Source: Bacteroidales bacterium M6
GTDB taxonomy: Bacteria; Bacteroidota; Bacteroidia; Bacteroidales; Muribaculaceae
Assembly (NCBI GenBank): GCA_001689485.1
Contig: LUJQ01000003.1
Span: forward strand, 45,895-109,894
Reading direction: 5' to 3'
Length of the DNA stretch: 64,000 nucleotides
In this document: in pieces, positions 55,294 to 63,973 of the stretch
Position numbering within the stretch: position 1 is the stretch's first letter
Layout: every line of letters starts with the position of its first letter
Translations under genes and position numbers: made by a program
The notes under the pieces: generated by a model
The model's input: only the letters and a program-made list of their open reading frames with translations
What the model was told of the DNA's origin: nothing
Databases searched by the model: none

Positions 55294-58125
55294 TCAGCGC
55301 ACAATAGTTTTCGCAACACCCCCATTTGTAGACACGATATAGATACCGGCCGGTAGCTGTATCGCATAATCTGAAAGGCAGTTCCCTGAAAAGAGTGTAA
55401 CCCCGTCGACAGACGTAATTCTCAACCGACCGTTATACCCTGATATATGGAGAGTCTTCTCCTCAACCCATATGGCAGGTGAACAGGATTCGGCTGAGAC
55501 TATGCCGGATGATTCTATAACCACTCTATCCTCCAGCCAGCTGGATTCGCTACCTCCTTTAAACAGGCCAGACACGGAATACACGTGTTCCCCTTCAGGC
55601 ACCATAGTGTCGGTGAACGAATCGCCTGCAGTAGTGCCTATCAGCTCCCCGTCGCGGTAAATCGCGAATGCATAAGGGTAGTACATGTCGATTTCCGTAT
55701 CGGCATCCCCCTCAGGAACTACCACTGCCCCATCCACAGCAACGGCAGGTTTCTGCAAGGTGGCATAACCAAAGATATTGCCGGTTACACGCATGTCAGT
55801 GCCCCATCCGCCACCTTCAATGTCAAGCAGATTGCCAAACCCGTCGACAACCGGGCCTTTGTCGGTAAGAAGGGTAATGTTGTTGACCGATGATTCGTAG
55901 TGCACCCCTATCCACAGGTCTTTGTCGCCGGTGATTTCAACCTGCTTCGTGAGAGTAACGTTGTTCCATATGGAATTGCCGAATTCCTTGAGCTGCCGTT
56001 CCGACACTATCGCGCCGGGTGACGCTGCGCCGGGTTCCGACTCCCATATCCGTAATGTGCTTTGAAGCTCTTTTTGCGATTGGCATGGATAGAAGGCGAT
56101 TCGACGTATCTTGTAACCACGATACACCGCCAGGTCTTCAGCACGGAAACGATGCGCATAGTCAAGCGACTTGACAGGGAGCGATACCATCTCGAAATTC
56201 TCGTTATCGCCCTGCATCCGTGTCAGCCGGTCATCCAGTTCCCACGACAAATCCACATTGCATCCGTCACTCACAGAAGCCTCCATAGAGGCAAGGCGGT
56301 TGGCCGGGATGCGTATGGACAGTGACTCATAGGGCGATATAAGTCCGTCGGGATATTCGGCATCAACCGTGTACTCCAGGAAGGTTTGTCCGCCGGTTGC
56401 GGTATCGGTATACCGGCATGTTTCGACCTGCCCGATAAGCACCCCGTTTCTCGACAGATTGTAACAAACCGGGGATTGCTGACCTTCGGGAACATCCCAT
56501 GAAAGTGTTATGGCCCCGCGGCGTGACACTGCTGACAGATTGCGTGGGGCTGCAGGTTCCTCATCGCAGAAAAAGTCAAAACCTACAGTGCCCTCATCGT
56601 TCTGCACGATATTCCCAAGACCTTTGTAAGTGTAACGCCCGGATATGGATTTTGTCGATGGTTTGGTGCGGTCGGAGAACTGCGTCACCCCCATAGCTCC
56701 GGGAAACGGACATATGTCGGAGCTGACAGCCCCGTAAGTATAGGCATCGGTGTCCGGGTCCTGCATCGAACCGGCGCAAACGGTATATACCCCCTGCGGG
56801 AATGTGGCATTAACCGTATTACTGACCAAACCATTATCCACAATAGATTCATCGATATGATGTATGAGCAACCCTTCACCAGGTAGTGCGCTGTCGAAAT
56901 GGCCCTCACGCTGCCGGTTCTCCAAAATGAAGTACTCCCCCGGAACCGTACAGTCGAACCTATACGCCTCGGGGACGAAGGTGGCCCCTTTCATAGCCTT
57001 GACCGACCTATCCCCGTCGAGTACTTCCGGGGTGACCCACCCAAGCTGTATTTTCTGCCACATGTTCGTGCCGGCAGGACGGTCGCCCATATCGCCGTTC
57101 CATGCACCGGAAGCCATGAGGTCCCACACGCCGGTGCCGGGAAATTCACCTCCGCTTAACTCATAGTCGGTATCATAGAAATCCGGGGCACCAAGATTAT
57201 GCCCGAATTCATGACACATAACCCCTATGGTCGACATTCTCGTCCCGGCGTTGCCAAGCAGCTCCGGCTGGATTGTGTAGCGCCGAATCTGCACCCCGCC
57301 GAACTCCATGCCGTAGATTGTGCTCGAATGCGACCAGATATCGTTAGGCGCGCCCGTGGCTTCACGACCGGCGCCTTGGTGAATGACCGCCAACCCGTCG
57401 AGAATCCCGTCGCCATCGTTGTCGAAATCCCGGAAATCGATTTCATCGGCAACGAGATGCAGGGCATCGGCAATAAGTGCCAACGCCCCGTCGGAGCCAT
57501 AATAGTCCTTTTCGTTTGGTAACGTTATCCACCGTGTTACCGTGGTGTTTATGTCAAGTTGCCCGTAGGAATTTTCAAGATAGTAATCGCGGAAGCTACC
57601 TATTCCGGCAAAGCCTTCGGCATTCATATAATCATCGAAATCCTGCTGTGTGAATATCGGCGTGGTATTTTTGTAGTTGACAAGCAACATCAACAGCTTG
57701 CGTTTCCCCTTAGACGGGAAAGTCCCGTCAATCTGTGTACGGACTCTTGCAGGCGAGGATTCCTGCGGTGGATTCCCCTTCTTTGCCCTTTTCTTCAAAT
57801 ATCCGATTGGCGGCATTCCGGGCTTAAACCCCATAGCGGCAGCCTGAGCACTGTTCCCGTCACGGTAGCGGAGGCCGGATGGTGATAACACGCCTGATTC
57901 TTCACCGGCATAGGTAAGGAAGCCTTTCCCATCATACATCAGGGTATATCCGTCGGTACTTGTGACCCAGTTGATATTTTCATCGCCATGGACACGCACC
58001 TGCACAATGGTTCCGTCGGGCTGCGACACCTTGACAGCACCCGGATAGGCACACACTGCATCGGCATATGTTGCGGGCGCCAACACCATTATGGCACCGA
58101 TTATCTGATTTGCAAATCTATTCAT
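55294..58125 (-). CDS. Secreted M6-family metalloprotease with T9SS-type C-terminus
   Basis: 943 residues from the ATG at 58125 (MNRFANQIIGAIMVLAPAT), a better signal peptide start than the upstream codon at 58143. N-terminal propeptide (about 25-135), then an immune inhibitor A-like M6 domain with zinc motif HEFGHNLGAPDFYD (His at 305 and 309). Fn3-like and lectin-like beta modules follow (about 490-840), then a sorting domain with LRITSVDGVTLFSG and PAGIYIVSTNGG. A probable surface or secreted protease. A hairpin (58141-58188) lies upstream. Confidence 0.9.
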   Translation of the reverse strand: MNRFANQIIGAIMVLAPATYADAVCAYPGAVKVSQPDGTIVQVRVHGDENINWVTSTDGYTLMYDGKGFLTYAGEESGVLSPSGLRYRDGNSAQAAAMGFKPGMPPIGYLKKRAKKGNPPQESSPARVRTQIDGTFPSKGKRKLLMLLVNYKNTTPIFTQQDFDDYMNAEGFAGIGSFRDYYLENSYGQLDINTTVTRWITLPNEKDYYGSDGALALIADALHLVADEIDFRDFDNDGDGILDGLAVIHQGAGREATGAPNDIWSHSSTIYGMEFGGVQIRRYTIQPELLGNAGTRMSTIGVMCHEFGHNLGAPDFYDTDYELSGGEFPGTGVWDLMASGAWNGDMGDRPAGTNMWQKIQLGWVTPEVLDGDRSVKAMKGATFVPEAYRFDCTVPGEYFILENRQREGHFDSALPGEGLLIHHIDESIVDNGLVSNTVNATFPQGVYTVCAGSMQDPDTDAYTYGAVSSDICPFPGAMGVTQFSDRTKPSTKSISGRYTYKGLGNIVQNDEGTVGFDFFCDEEPAAPRNLSAVSRRGAITLSWDVPEGQQSPVCYNLSRNGVLIGQVETCRYTDTATGGQTFLEYTVDAEYPDGLISPYESLSIRIPANRLASMEASVSDGCNVDLSWELDDRLTRMQGDNENFEMVSLPVKSLDYAHRFRAEDLAVYRGYKIRRIAFYPCQSQKELQSTLRIWESEPGAASPGAIVSERQLKEFGNSIWNNVTLTKQVEITGDKDLWIGVHYESSVNNITLLTDKGPVVDGFGNLLDIEGGGWGTDMRVTGNIFGYATLQKPAVAVDGAVVVPEGDADTEIDMYYPYAFAIYRDGELIGTTAGDSFTDTMVPEGEHVYSVSGLFKGGSESSWLEDRVVIESSGIVSAESCSPAIWVEEKTLHISGYNGRLRITSVDGVTLFSGNCLSDYAIQLPAGIYIVSTNGGVAKTIVR

Positions 58126-58140
58126 AAGCTTAAAGTAAGG

Positions 58141-58188
58141 CAAAGACGCAACAGCCCGGAAGCCTTATGTCCGACTGATGCGTCTTTG
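58141..58188 (-). terminator. Hairpin between the adhesin-like gene and the M6 protease gene
   Basis: Arms CAAAGACGCA / TGCGTCTTTG with a 28-base loop; it lies 28 bp past the stop codon of the upstream minus-strand gene. There is no T-run, so a weak terminator or processing site. Confidence 0.4.
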
Positions 58189-58216
58189 CGGTGGGTATTA
58201 GATGTGAGTTTGAGAC

Positions 58217-61126
58217 TTATTTAGCAATTTTCACCGAACCGGCGGCAGCTTTTACAATATATATACCGCTGCCGAGATGCGATGCCCGAACCGTTGTGCT
58301 GTTATCAGCGGCGATTGCAGAAGCGACCAGCACACCTGCCACGTTGTGAACGGTCACTGTCTCACCTTCGGATGTGCCGCTTACCACGATATTCCCTGCA
58401 TTGTCAAGACACACGGCAAACACGGTGTCGCCATCGGGATTCACGGCGGTCAGGCCGCTCTCTTGCGGGTCGCGTGTGGATAACCACAGCTGCCAATTGG
58501 CCCCGTAGGCGGCTTTGGAACTGTCGAGGTCTCCAAGTTTGCACCAGCTCCCGTCGGTGGGTACGATGCACCCCTCAGGAACGGCAAACGGTTGCACATG
58601 GAGGTTACCCTGCCCGTGGCCGAACTTTATGCAGGAGGTGGAGATATATGAGCGCCCTAAGTTGGGGTCTTCAGCATCAATAGTCATGGAAGCATCGAAT
58701 TCCATTGCCACAAACACCGGGCCGGTGGTCTTAACAGGCTTGGGGAAATTTACAAAACGCGGGTCGCCCGAAATAGAACCCAGCCCGATTTTACCCATTG
58801 CCTCCCCTATCGTTGTGTCGAATCGTCCGAATACCGTTTCAGGGTCAAGGCTGCCATCCTCTTTAGCCCCGTATAACACGATTGAAAACGGTTTGTCGCG
58901 GTCATCGCCATATGTTACCGCCGCATTGCGGTAATACCTGTCGGTAACCCAGAATGAAACCTGGCTTACCCATGTCTCCGTGCCGGCAGGGAAACTGAAC
59001 AGCTGGGCCAATTTATGGTAATAGTGATTGTAGCCTGTTATGAAATCGGCATCGGGAGCCGTATCAAAGCATGGGATATTGCCACGGTCGGCAATCATGT
59101 CGCTGCGTTCATTCAGGAGGCTTACAGCCAGACCGGGGTCAGAATCGTCATCGCTTACCACGATTACCTCGAATGTCTTGGTGGTAGAGCGTGTGCCACG
59201 TGAGTTGGTTGCGGACAGTGAGAGCTTGTATTCACCGGAAGTATCGAACACGAACGAAGGATTAGACTCGGTTGTTGCCGCCACCTCTTCGCCATCAAAG
59301 GTAAGGCTCCATGCATAAGAATCGGCATAACGGCTTGTATTGGCGAATTTTACGGGTTTCCCTTCGAAAGCAAGCATGTTACTGGTATAAAGGTCGAAAA
59401 TACCAATCGGGGCAAAGCCTGGTTCGACACGTGCCTGCAAGCCGGGTGCCGTGATTTGCAGGTACTCAATAGCAGCCATGCCGGTGTTGGCTTCTCCCGA
59501 CAGGGAAAATGCAAAGCAATAAGGACCTGAGATTTCGGGCTTGAATGCAGTTTCACGTTTAACCCACGATGTATGCTGGTTGTCAAAGGAAAGCAACGTG
59601 CGGTGGAATTCGTAATCCTGCTCAGTACCGACACTGAATTCCAGGGTGGGCAGATGCAAATCCCCGTCATCATCCCAGCCCCCTTCTATCATGGTATAGA
59701 AGGATATTGTGTATTCGGTTCCAGCTTCGAGATTGAAGAACGGAGTGTAAGCTTTCGCATCACGTTCATACTCACTCCTTGGAGTCACCATGTAATAGTC
59801 GCCCTCTATTGCAGGCAGGTCGTTTCTGATATTGGCTGTAACCCATACGGTAGTGCCGGTAGAATGCCATCCTATAGGCAGCTGTGAGGTACCATCATAA
59901 TGTGTGGGGTCAGAGAACGTCTCTATATAAGGAAGATCCATACAGTCGGCAAGGTTGTCGGCATTTGGTTCTAACGGGGCCGGGGTATCCGATTTCGGAT
60001 GCTTGCCGGTGATGAACACATCGTCAAACGCCACGGCTTCCCCGCTGGGGCCTACCGGCCCGTTGGTGAAAGTGATTGAAAAACAATATTCCCCGTCGGC
60101 ATCAGGTGTGAACTCAAACACATGTTTTTCCCAATCGTTATGAGAGTCAGCGCTAACCGAACCACATTTATAGGTATGGTCAGAAACATTTTGTGAATTA
60201 CCGGCTTTCACCTCGAATCCATTGCTGCGCACATAAAGCGATGCCGGCGCTATGAAATCCAGCTCAAGGGTGCATTTTGCACCACCAACGAGGTTCACCA
60301 TCGGGGTGTAGAGCACAACCTCCGGACTCACACTGGCTTTGCCGAGAACATAATCGCCCGAATTGGCCACCAGGCCGAAATCAGATGCCAAGGCACGCTG
60401 GAACATGCCGCCATCGTTACCCCAACCTTCCGGGAATGTTGCCCCTCCGGGATAGTCGGCATCTTCGTCAAAAGTGAACTCCATTTCGAAATCCACCCCA
60501 TCCACCGGCTCCGAGGGCTCAACAGGAGAGCCACCCTCATCGGGTTCTTCCCCATTTATGAATATATCATCGAAAGCAATCCCCTTGCCACTGCCAGTGG
60601 GCAGATAAGTGGTAACCGTGATAGAGAAGCAATATTCCCCGTCGGCATCAGGTGTGAATGTGAAACTGAATTCTTTCCATTCAGGATAACCCTCACGTTC
60701 CACAGAGCCAACAGTTATGGTTTGCGCCTCGACATTCTGCGCGCTGCCAGCCTTGACATCAAGACCATAGGAATATACATACAGGCCGCCGTCGGGAGCA
60801 ATATAATTGAAACTAATCGTGCATGGCTCCCCTCCTTTGAGTTTCATCATGGGGGTGAACAACACATCGCCGGGAGCGGCACCACTCTTTCCAAGCACAT
60901 AATCACCCGATTTGGCATAGAAACCGAAATAATCGGCTGTACGACGCAAAAAACCGGTATTGCCTGATTCAGCCCAGCCTTCAGGCAGATCAACCCCCTG
61001 AGGAAACTTGGCATCATCGTCGAAATTATACTCTAATTCAAACGGCGCAGCCTCTGCAAAATGCGCGAATCCGAAGGAAGTTGCCACCAGGCAGCAGGAA
61101 AGGAGATTCGTAAAAAATTTTTTCAT
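58217..61126 (-). CDS. Secreted adhesin-like protein with tandem jelly-roll (cleaved-adhesin/MAM-like) domains, PKD domain and T9SS-type C-terminus
   Basis: 969 residues from the ATG at 61126 (MKKFFTNLLSCCLVATS). After the signal peptide come two near-identical beta-sandwich domains (about 30-205 and 215-385), sharing SGDYVLGK, FTPDADGEYCFSIT and AFDD(I/V)FI, a third divergent copy (about 410-580), a PKD-like domain (about 610-690) and a further module, then a sorting domain ending AAAGSVKIAK. The gingipain adhesin-type fold suggests binding to glycans or proteins; that is inference. It lies 91 bp upstream of the M6 protease on the same strand. A TACATTTG -7 box is at 61171-61178. Confidence 0.82.
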   Translation of the reverse strand: MKKFFTNLLSCCLVATSFGFAHFAEAAPFELEYNFDDDAKFPQGVDLPEGWAESGNTGFLRRTADYFGFYAKSGDYVLGKSGAAPGDVLFTPMMKLKGGEPCTISFNYIAPDGGLYVYSYGLDVKAGSAQNVEAQTITVGSVEREGYPEWKEFSFTFTPDADGEYCFSITVTTYLPTGSGKGIAFDDIFINGEEPDEGGSPVEPSEPVDGVDFEMEFTFDEDADYPGGATFPEGWGNDGGMFQRALASDFGLVANSGDYVLGKASVSPEVVLYTPMVNLVGGAKCTLELDFIAPASLYVRSNGFEVKAGNSQNVSDHTYKCGSVSADSHNDWEKHVFEFTPDADGEYCFSITFTNGPVGPSGEAVAFDDVFITGKHPKSDTPAPLEPNADNLADCMDLPYIETFSDPTHYDGTSQLPIGWHSTGTTVWVTANIRNDLPAIEGDYYMVTPRSEYERDAKAYTPFFNLEAGTEYTISFYTMIEGGWDDDGDLHLPTLEFSVGTEQDYEFHRTLLSFDNQHTSWVKRETAFKPEISGPYCFAFSLSGEANTGMAAIEYLQITAPGLQARVEPGFAPIGIFDLYTSNMLAFEGKPVKFANTSRYADSYAWSLTFDGEEVAATTESNPSFVFDTSGEYKLSLSATNSRGTRSTTKTFEVIVVSDDDSDPGLAVSLLNERSDMIADRGNIPCFDTAPDADFITGYNHYYHKLAQLFSFPAGTETWVSQVSFWVTDRYYRNAAVTYGDDRDKPFSIVLYGAKEDGSLDPETVFGRFDTTIGEAMGKIGLGSISGDPRFVNFPKPVKTTGPVFVAMEFDASMTIDAEDPNLGRSYISTSCIKFGHGQGNLHVQPFAVPEGCIVPTDGSWCKLGDLDSSKAAYGANWQLWLSTRDPQESGLTAVNPDGDTVFAVCLDNAGNIVVSGTSEGETVTVHNVAGVLVASAIAADNSTTVRASHLGSGIYIVKAAAGSVKIAK

Positions 61127-61634
61127 CTGCAAAATATTAGGATTATTGTGAATGATTTTTGATTTGTTCACAAATGTAAAATATAGTCTACAATATCCTC
61201 CATTTATATATGTTAAAGTATGCTAATTTAAGGATTATATTTTTATTACACCTCAATTTTAGAGTATTAGAATAGCAGCAAGATAAGATTTAAGGTAAAT
61301 TTATGTCATTATGCCAATTAACATACATGCTGAAAATAGACTGATTATTGAAAAAGCATAACGCATAAGCTTGTAATGTCAATATATTTATTATTCAACA
61401 CCCTTGATTAATCACACTTTTTATGCCACGGCGTTTTTGTCGATGCCTATTCATAGCAGAGGCTTGCAAATTGCACCAAATGGGAACCGGCGTTTTGTCA
61501 AAAGTCAGACTTTTGACAAAACGCCGGTTCATTCACAAAAGATAAAGCGATGTAGTGTGCCGTCAGGACGGCGCATCCTTATTACTGTCGCATATTGAAA
61601 TCCGATACGGCATATAAAAACAATGAGTCAGGCA
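61127..61634. other. AT-rich intergenic region with a 47-bp palindrome
   Basis: 508 bases. It carries the -7 box of the adhesin-like gene (61171-61178), a long AT-rich stretch (61190-61410) with nothing recognised, and the family A stem-loop at 61484-61530. A 64-codon plus-strand frame across the palindrome is not a credible gene. Confidence 0.5.
61484..61530. repeat. 47-bp near-perfect palindrome, stem-loop family A
   Basis: 23-bp arms (GAACCGGCGTTTTGTCAAAA... and its exact reverse complement) around one A. The inner TGTCAAAA...TTTTGACA matches the stem-loops at 27551 and 55190. It lies 104 bp past the HxlR gene, possibly its terminator. Confidence 0.75.
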
Positions 61635-62018
61635 TCAGCCTTCATGCCTCTTACGCCTGTTGCCTGTAATGGTATCGAAATTTTCCAATGTCCAGTTTAT
61701 CAGAGAGGTTATGTGAGGCATTAGGCTGTGACCGAGAGGAGAGAGTGAATATTCCACCCTTGGCGGGATTTCAGCATACATACGACGGTTTACAAAACCG
61801 TCAGCCTCCAGGTTTTTCAATGTCTCGGCCAACACCTTCGGGGAAATGTCCGGGATGGCTTTTCCGATTGCATTGAACCGGGTTGCTTCGTTCTCAGCCA
61901 AAACACACAGAATCAGTATCGACCACTTGCCAGAGAAACGCGCGATGACATTCCTTACCGGGCATGAGTCGGTACATGTGTATTTTTTCAAATTTTCTTT
62001 AAGGGGCAATGAGTTCAT
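61635..62018 (-). CDS. HxlR-family transcriptional regulator
   Basis: 127 residues from the ATG at 62018 (a TTG two codons earlier is less likely). Winged-helix protein with CTDSCPVRNVIARFSGKWS near the N-terminus (first Cys in the redox-sensor position known for some family members), SPKVLAETLKNLEADGFV recognition helix and the VEYSLSPLGHSLMPH wing. Divergent from a cupin gene with a tandem palindrome between them, so it probably controls that gene and itself. The signal is unknown; thiol or quinone stress is a guess based on the family. Confidence 0.9.
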   Translation of the reverse strand: MNSLPLKENLKKYTCTDSCPVRNVIARFSGKWSILILCVLAENEATRFNAIGKAIPDISPKVLAETLKNLEADGFVNRRMYAEIPPRVEYSLSPLGHSLMPHITSLINWTLENFDTITGNRRKRHEG

Positions 62019-62038
62019 TTTCAAAAACAGTTACCGGG

Positions 62039-62064
62039 AAGTAAGCACCTTACTTTAACGTAAG
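62039..62064. promoter_or_regulatory. Tandem inverted-repeat operator, candidate HxlR site
   Basis: Two overlapping inverted repeats: AAGTAAG-CAC-CTTACTT (62039-62055) and CTTAC-TTTAAC-GTAAG (62049-62064). They lie directly upstream of the cupin gene's -33 element and 20 bp before the HxlR start codon. Confidence 0.6.
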
Positions 62065-62067
62065 TTC

Positions 62068-62098
62068 TTGTTTTACAGATTATTTTAGTTTAATTTTG
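62068..62098 (+). promoter_or_regulatory. Promoter of the cupin gene
   Basis: TTG (62068-62070), 20-base spacer, TAATTTTG (62091-62098); 75 bp before the ATG. Confidence 0.7.
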
Positions 62099-62173
62099 CG
62101 CTATCAAAAAGAAAGCCGGTTACAACGGCAAAGTTAGTCAACAAAATCAACTACAACAAATAGACCATCAATT

Positions 62174-62584
62174 ATGAACGAAGCAAAACATCTTCACAGA
62201 GGGGAAAAATTCGCACACGCAACCGTTGGTAAAATCCATAACTTCGAGGGCAAACAATTCATAAAGGATGCCACCGGCGCTACCTCATGTGAAATATCCT
62301 TCGGGACTCTGCCCACAGATGCATCGGTACCGTTTTTTCACTCCCACAAAAAGAACGAGGAAAACTATATCATTCTTTCCGGCGCAGGCAGATTCCAAGT
62401 AGACGACGAAGTTTTCGAAATCGGGGAAGGTTCCGTAATCAGGGTGTCGACACACTGCGACCGCAACCTCAAATGCACCTCGGCCGAACCGATGACCTAC
62501 ATCTGCATCCAGGCGAAGGAAAGCAGCCTTGACACCTACACCATGAACGATGCCGAAATAACTGAGCGCTCCAACCTTCTCTGA
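62174..62584 (+). CDS. Cupin-domain protein
   Basis: 136 residues, a single cupin barrel: SVPFFHSHKKNEENYIILSGAG carries the His-x-His...Glu metal site and GEGSVIRVST the second motif. Small cupins bind metals and may act as isomerases, dioxygenases or sensors; no substrate is evident. Its promoter abuts a candidate HxlR operator, so it is probably the regulated target. Confidence 0.87.
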   Translation: MNEAKHLHRGEKFAHATVGKIHNFEGKQFIKDATGATSCEISFGTLPTDASVPFFHSHKKNEENYIILSGAGRFQVDDEVFEIGEGSVIRVSTHCDRNLKCTSAEPMTYICIQAKESSLDTYTMNDAEITERSNLL

Positions 62585-62674
62585 CAACTACCCGCGCATG
62601 GCAACAGACCCCGGCAAACCCCAATCTTGCTCCTGATTGACAAACAGCAGACTGAAATCTTACGAAAGGGTATG

Positions 62675-62710
62675 AAAAAACCTCAGAACTATCCTATAGT
62701 CTGAGGTTTT
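62675..62710. terminator. Bidirectional terminator between cupin gene and tRNA-Ser
   Basis: Stem AAAACCTCAGA-ACTAT / ATAGT-CTGAGGTTTT with A-run on one side and T-run on the other. Confidence 0.8.
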
Positions 62711-62743
62711 AAATTTACACGGCCTTCTTTATGGCCTGCGCTG

Positions 62744-62830
62744 CGGAAAGACAGGGATTCGAACCCTGGGTACCCGTAAGGGTACAACGGTTTTCGAGAC
62801 CGTCCCGATCGACCACTCCGGCATCTTTCC
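62744..62830 (-). tRNA. tRNA-Ser(CGA)
   Basis: Read on the minus strand: acceptor GGAAAGA pairs with TCTTTCC plus discriminator G; anticodon stem ACGGT/ACCGT with loop CTCGAAA, anticodon CGA (reads UCG); long class II variable arm GTACCC-TTAC-GGGTAC; T arm CAGGGTTCGAATCCCTG. CCA is not encoded. A TACCTTTG -7 box at 62879-62886 (minus strand) is placed to drive it. Confidence 0.95.
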
Positions 62831-63018
62831 AATCGTGGTTGATGGCAATGGCAACCGAACGGCTGCCTTAATGCGGTCACAAAGGTACGAAAGATTTTTG
62901 GCACTGCGCAAATTTTTAACGGTAAAAATTCCCTACCTTTGCCCATAAAGCAAATAAAAAGTCGCAGTCATATCGACTTCGTTTAAAATACAATAATCTT
63001 CGCTTGAACTATAATATT

Positions 63019-63867
63019 ATGAGTAACAAAGAAGGATGCCTGTTGAAGGGCTTGAAACGAGCGGCATGTGCCTTGACAGGGATGACGGTTGCCATTTCGG
63101 CGATGGCATGGGGACAGAAAGGGCACGACGTTACAGCGTATATTGCCGAAAAGCATCTCACACCTGCAGCGGCAGCAACGGTCGACTCTCTTTTAGATGG
63201 CAGAAGCCTGGTGTACTGGAGCAACTGGCTCGACAATGCGAGCCATACACCCGAATATGCCTATACCAAGACATGGCATTACAACAACGTCGACGCAGGC
63301 AAAACCTATGAAACCCGAAAACAGGCTCCCGACGGCGACGCAATCACGGCACTGCGCTACAGCATCGGCATTTTGTCAGACCAGTCGAAAAACCAGGAGG
63401 AAAAATCATTGGCTCTCAAGATGCTATGTCACATACTTGCCGACATCCACCAGCCACTGCATATGGGGCATGCCACAGATTATGGGGGCAACACGGTGAA
63501 ACTCAAATATTTCGGCCGTGACACAAACCTGCATTCCATATGGGATAACGCCCTTACGGAATCGGCTCACAAATGGAGTTACACCGAATGGCAACAGCAG
63601 ATTGACCGCACCACGCCTGTCGGGGAAAAAATAATAATATCAGGCAATATCGACGACTGGGCCACACAGAGCGTGAAACTGGCGGAGGAAGTTTACAACT
63701 TTTTCCCGTCGGGCAAGCATGTGTCATATAACGACGTAGCCCATTGGACGCCCGTAATCGAAGAGCAGCTACTTAAAGGCGGCCTCCGGCTAGCCCATGT
63801 GCTTAACACGCTGTTCGACCCTTCATATAACGGCGGTGGGACGGTCACATCACCGGCACAGTTCTGA
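63019..63867 (+). CDS. Secreted S1/P1-type nuclease
   Basis: 282 residues from the ATG at 63019; a TTG at 63004 was rejected. Signal peptide to about residue 34, then MAWGQKGH, where the first Trp of the mature protein is a zinc ligand in this family. Other ligands lie in WLDNASH, HILADIHQPLHMGHATDYGGN and LHSIWDN. The enzyme cuts single-stranded nucleic acid and 3'-nucleotides with three Zn2+ ions, outside the cytoplasm. A TACCTTTG -7 box is at 62934-62941. Confidence 0.92.
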   Translation: MSNKEGCLLKGLKRAACALTGMTVAISAMAWGQKGHDVTAYIAEKHLTPAAAATVDSLLDGRSLVYWSNWLDNASHTPEYAYTKTWHYNNVDAGKTYETRKQAPDGDAITALRYSIGILSDQSKNQEEKSLALKMLCHILADIHQPLHMGHATDYGGNTVKLKYFGRDTNLHSIWDNALTESAHKWSYTEWQQQIDRTTPVGEKIIISGNIDDWATQSVKLAEEVYNFFPSGKHVSYNDVAHWTPVIEEQLLKGGLRLAHVLNTLFDPSYNGGGTVTSPAQF

Positions 63868-63930
63868 ACAACTGCACAGGCCGGCAGGCCGGGGCATATC
63901 ATACACCCTACATCTCCGCTATACGGCATG

Positions 63931-63968
63931 AAAAAAAGAGGTATGGATTAAATCCGTACCTCTTTTTT
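63931..63968. terminator. Bidirectional terminator between nuclease gene and tRNA
   Basis: Stem AAAAAAGAGGTAtGGATT / AATCCgTACCTCTTTTTT-type hairpin with A-run and T-run flanks. It ends the nuclease transcript and the tRNA on the minus strand. Confidence 0.85.
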
Positions 63969-63973
63969 GGCAG

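Noticed and set aside
58470..58490. TGTGGATAA, a DnaA-box-like 9-mer
   Set aside because: A single copy inside a coding region; no cluster or AT-rich unwinding element to suggest an origin.
61404..61598. 64-codon plus-strand frame at the 47-bp palindrome
   Set aside because: It is built across a palindrome and AT-rich spacer, with no homologous features.
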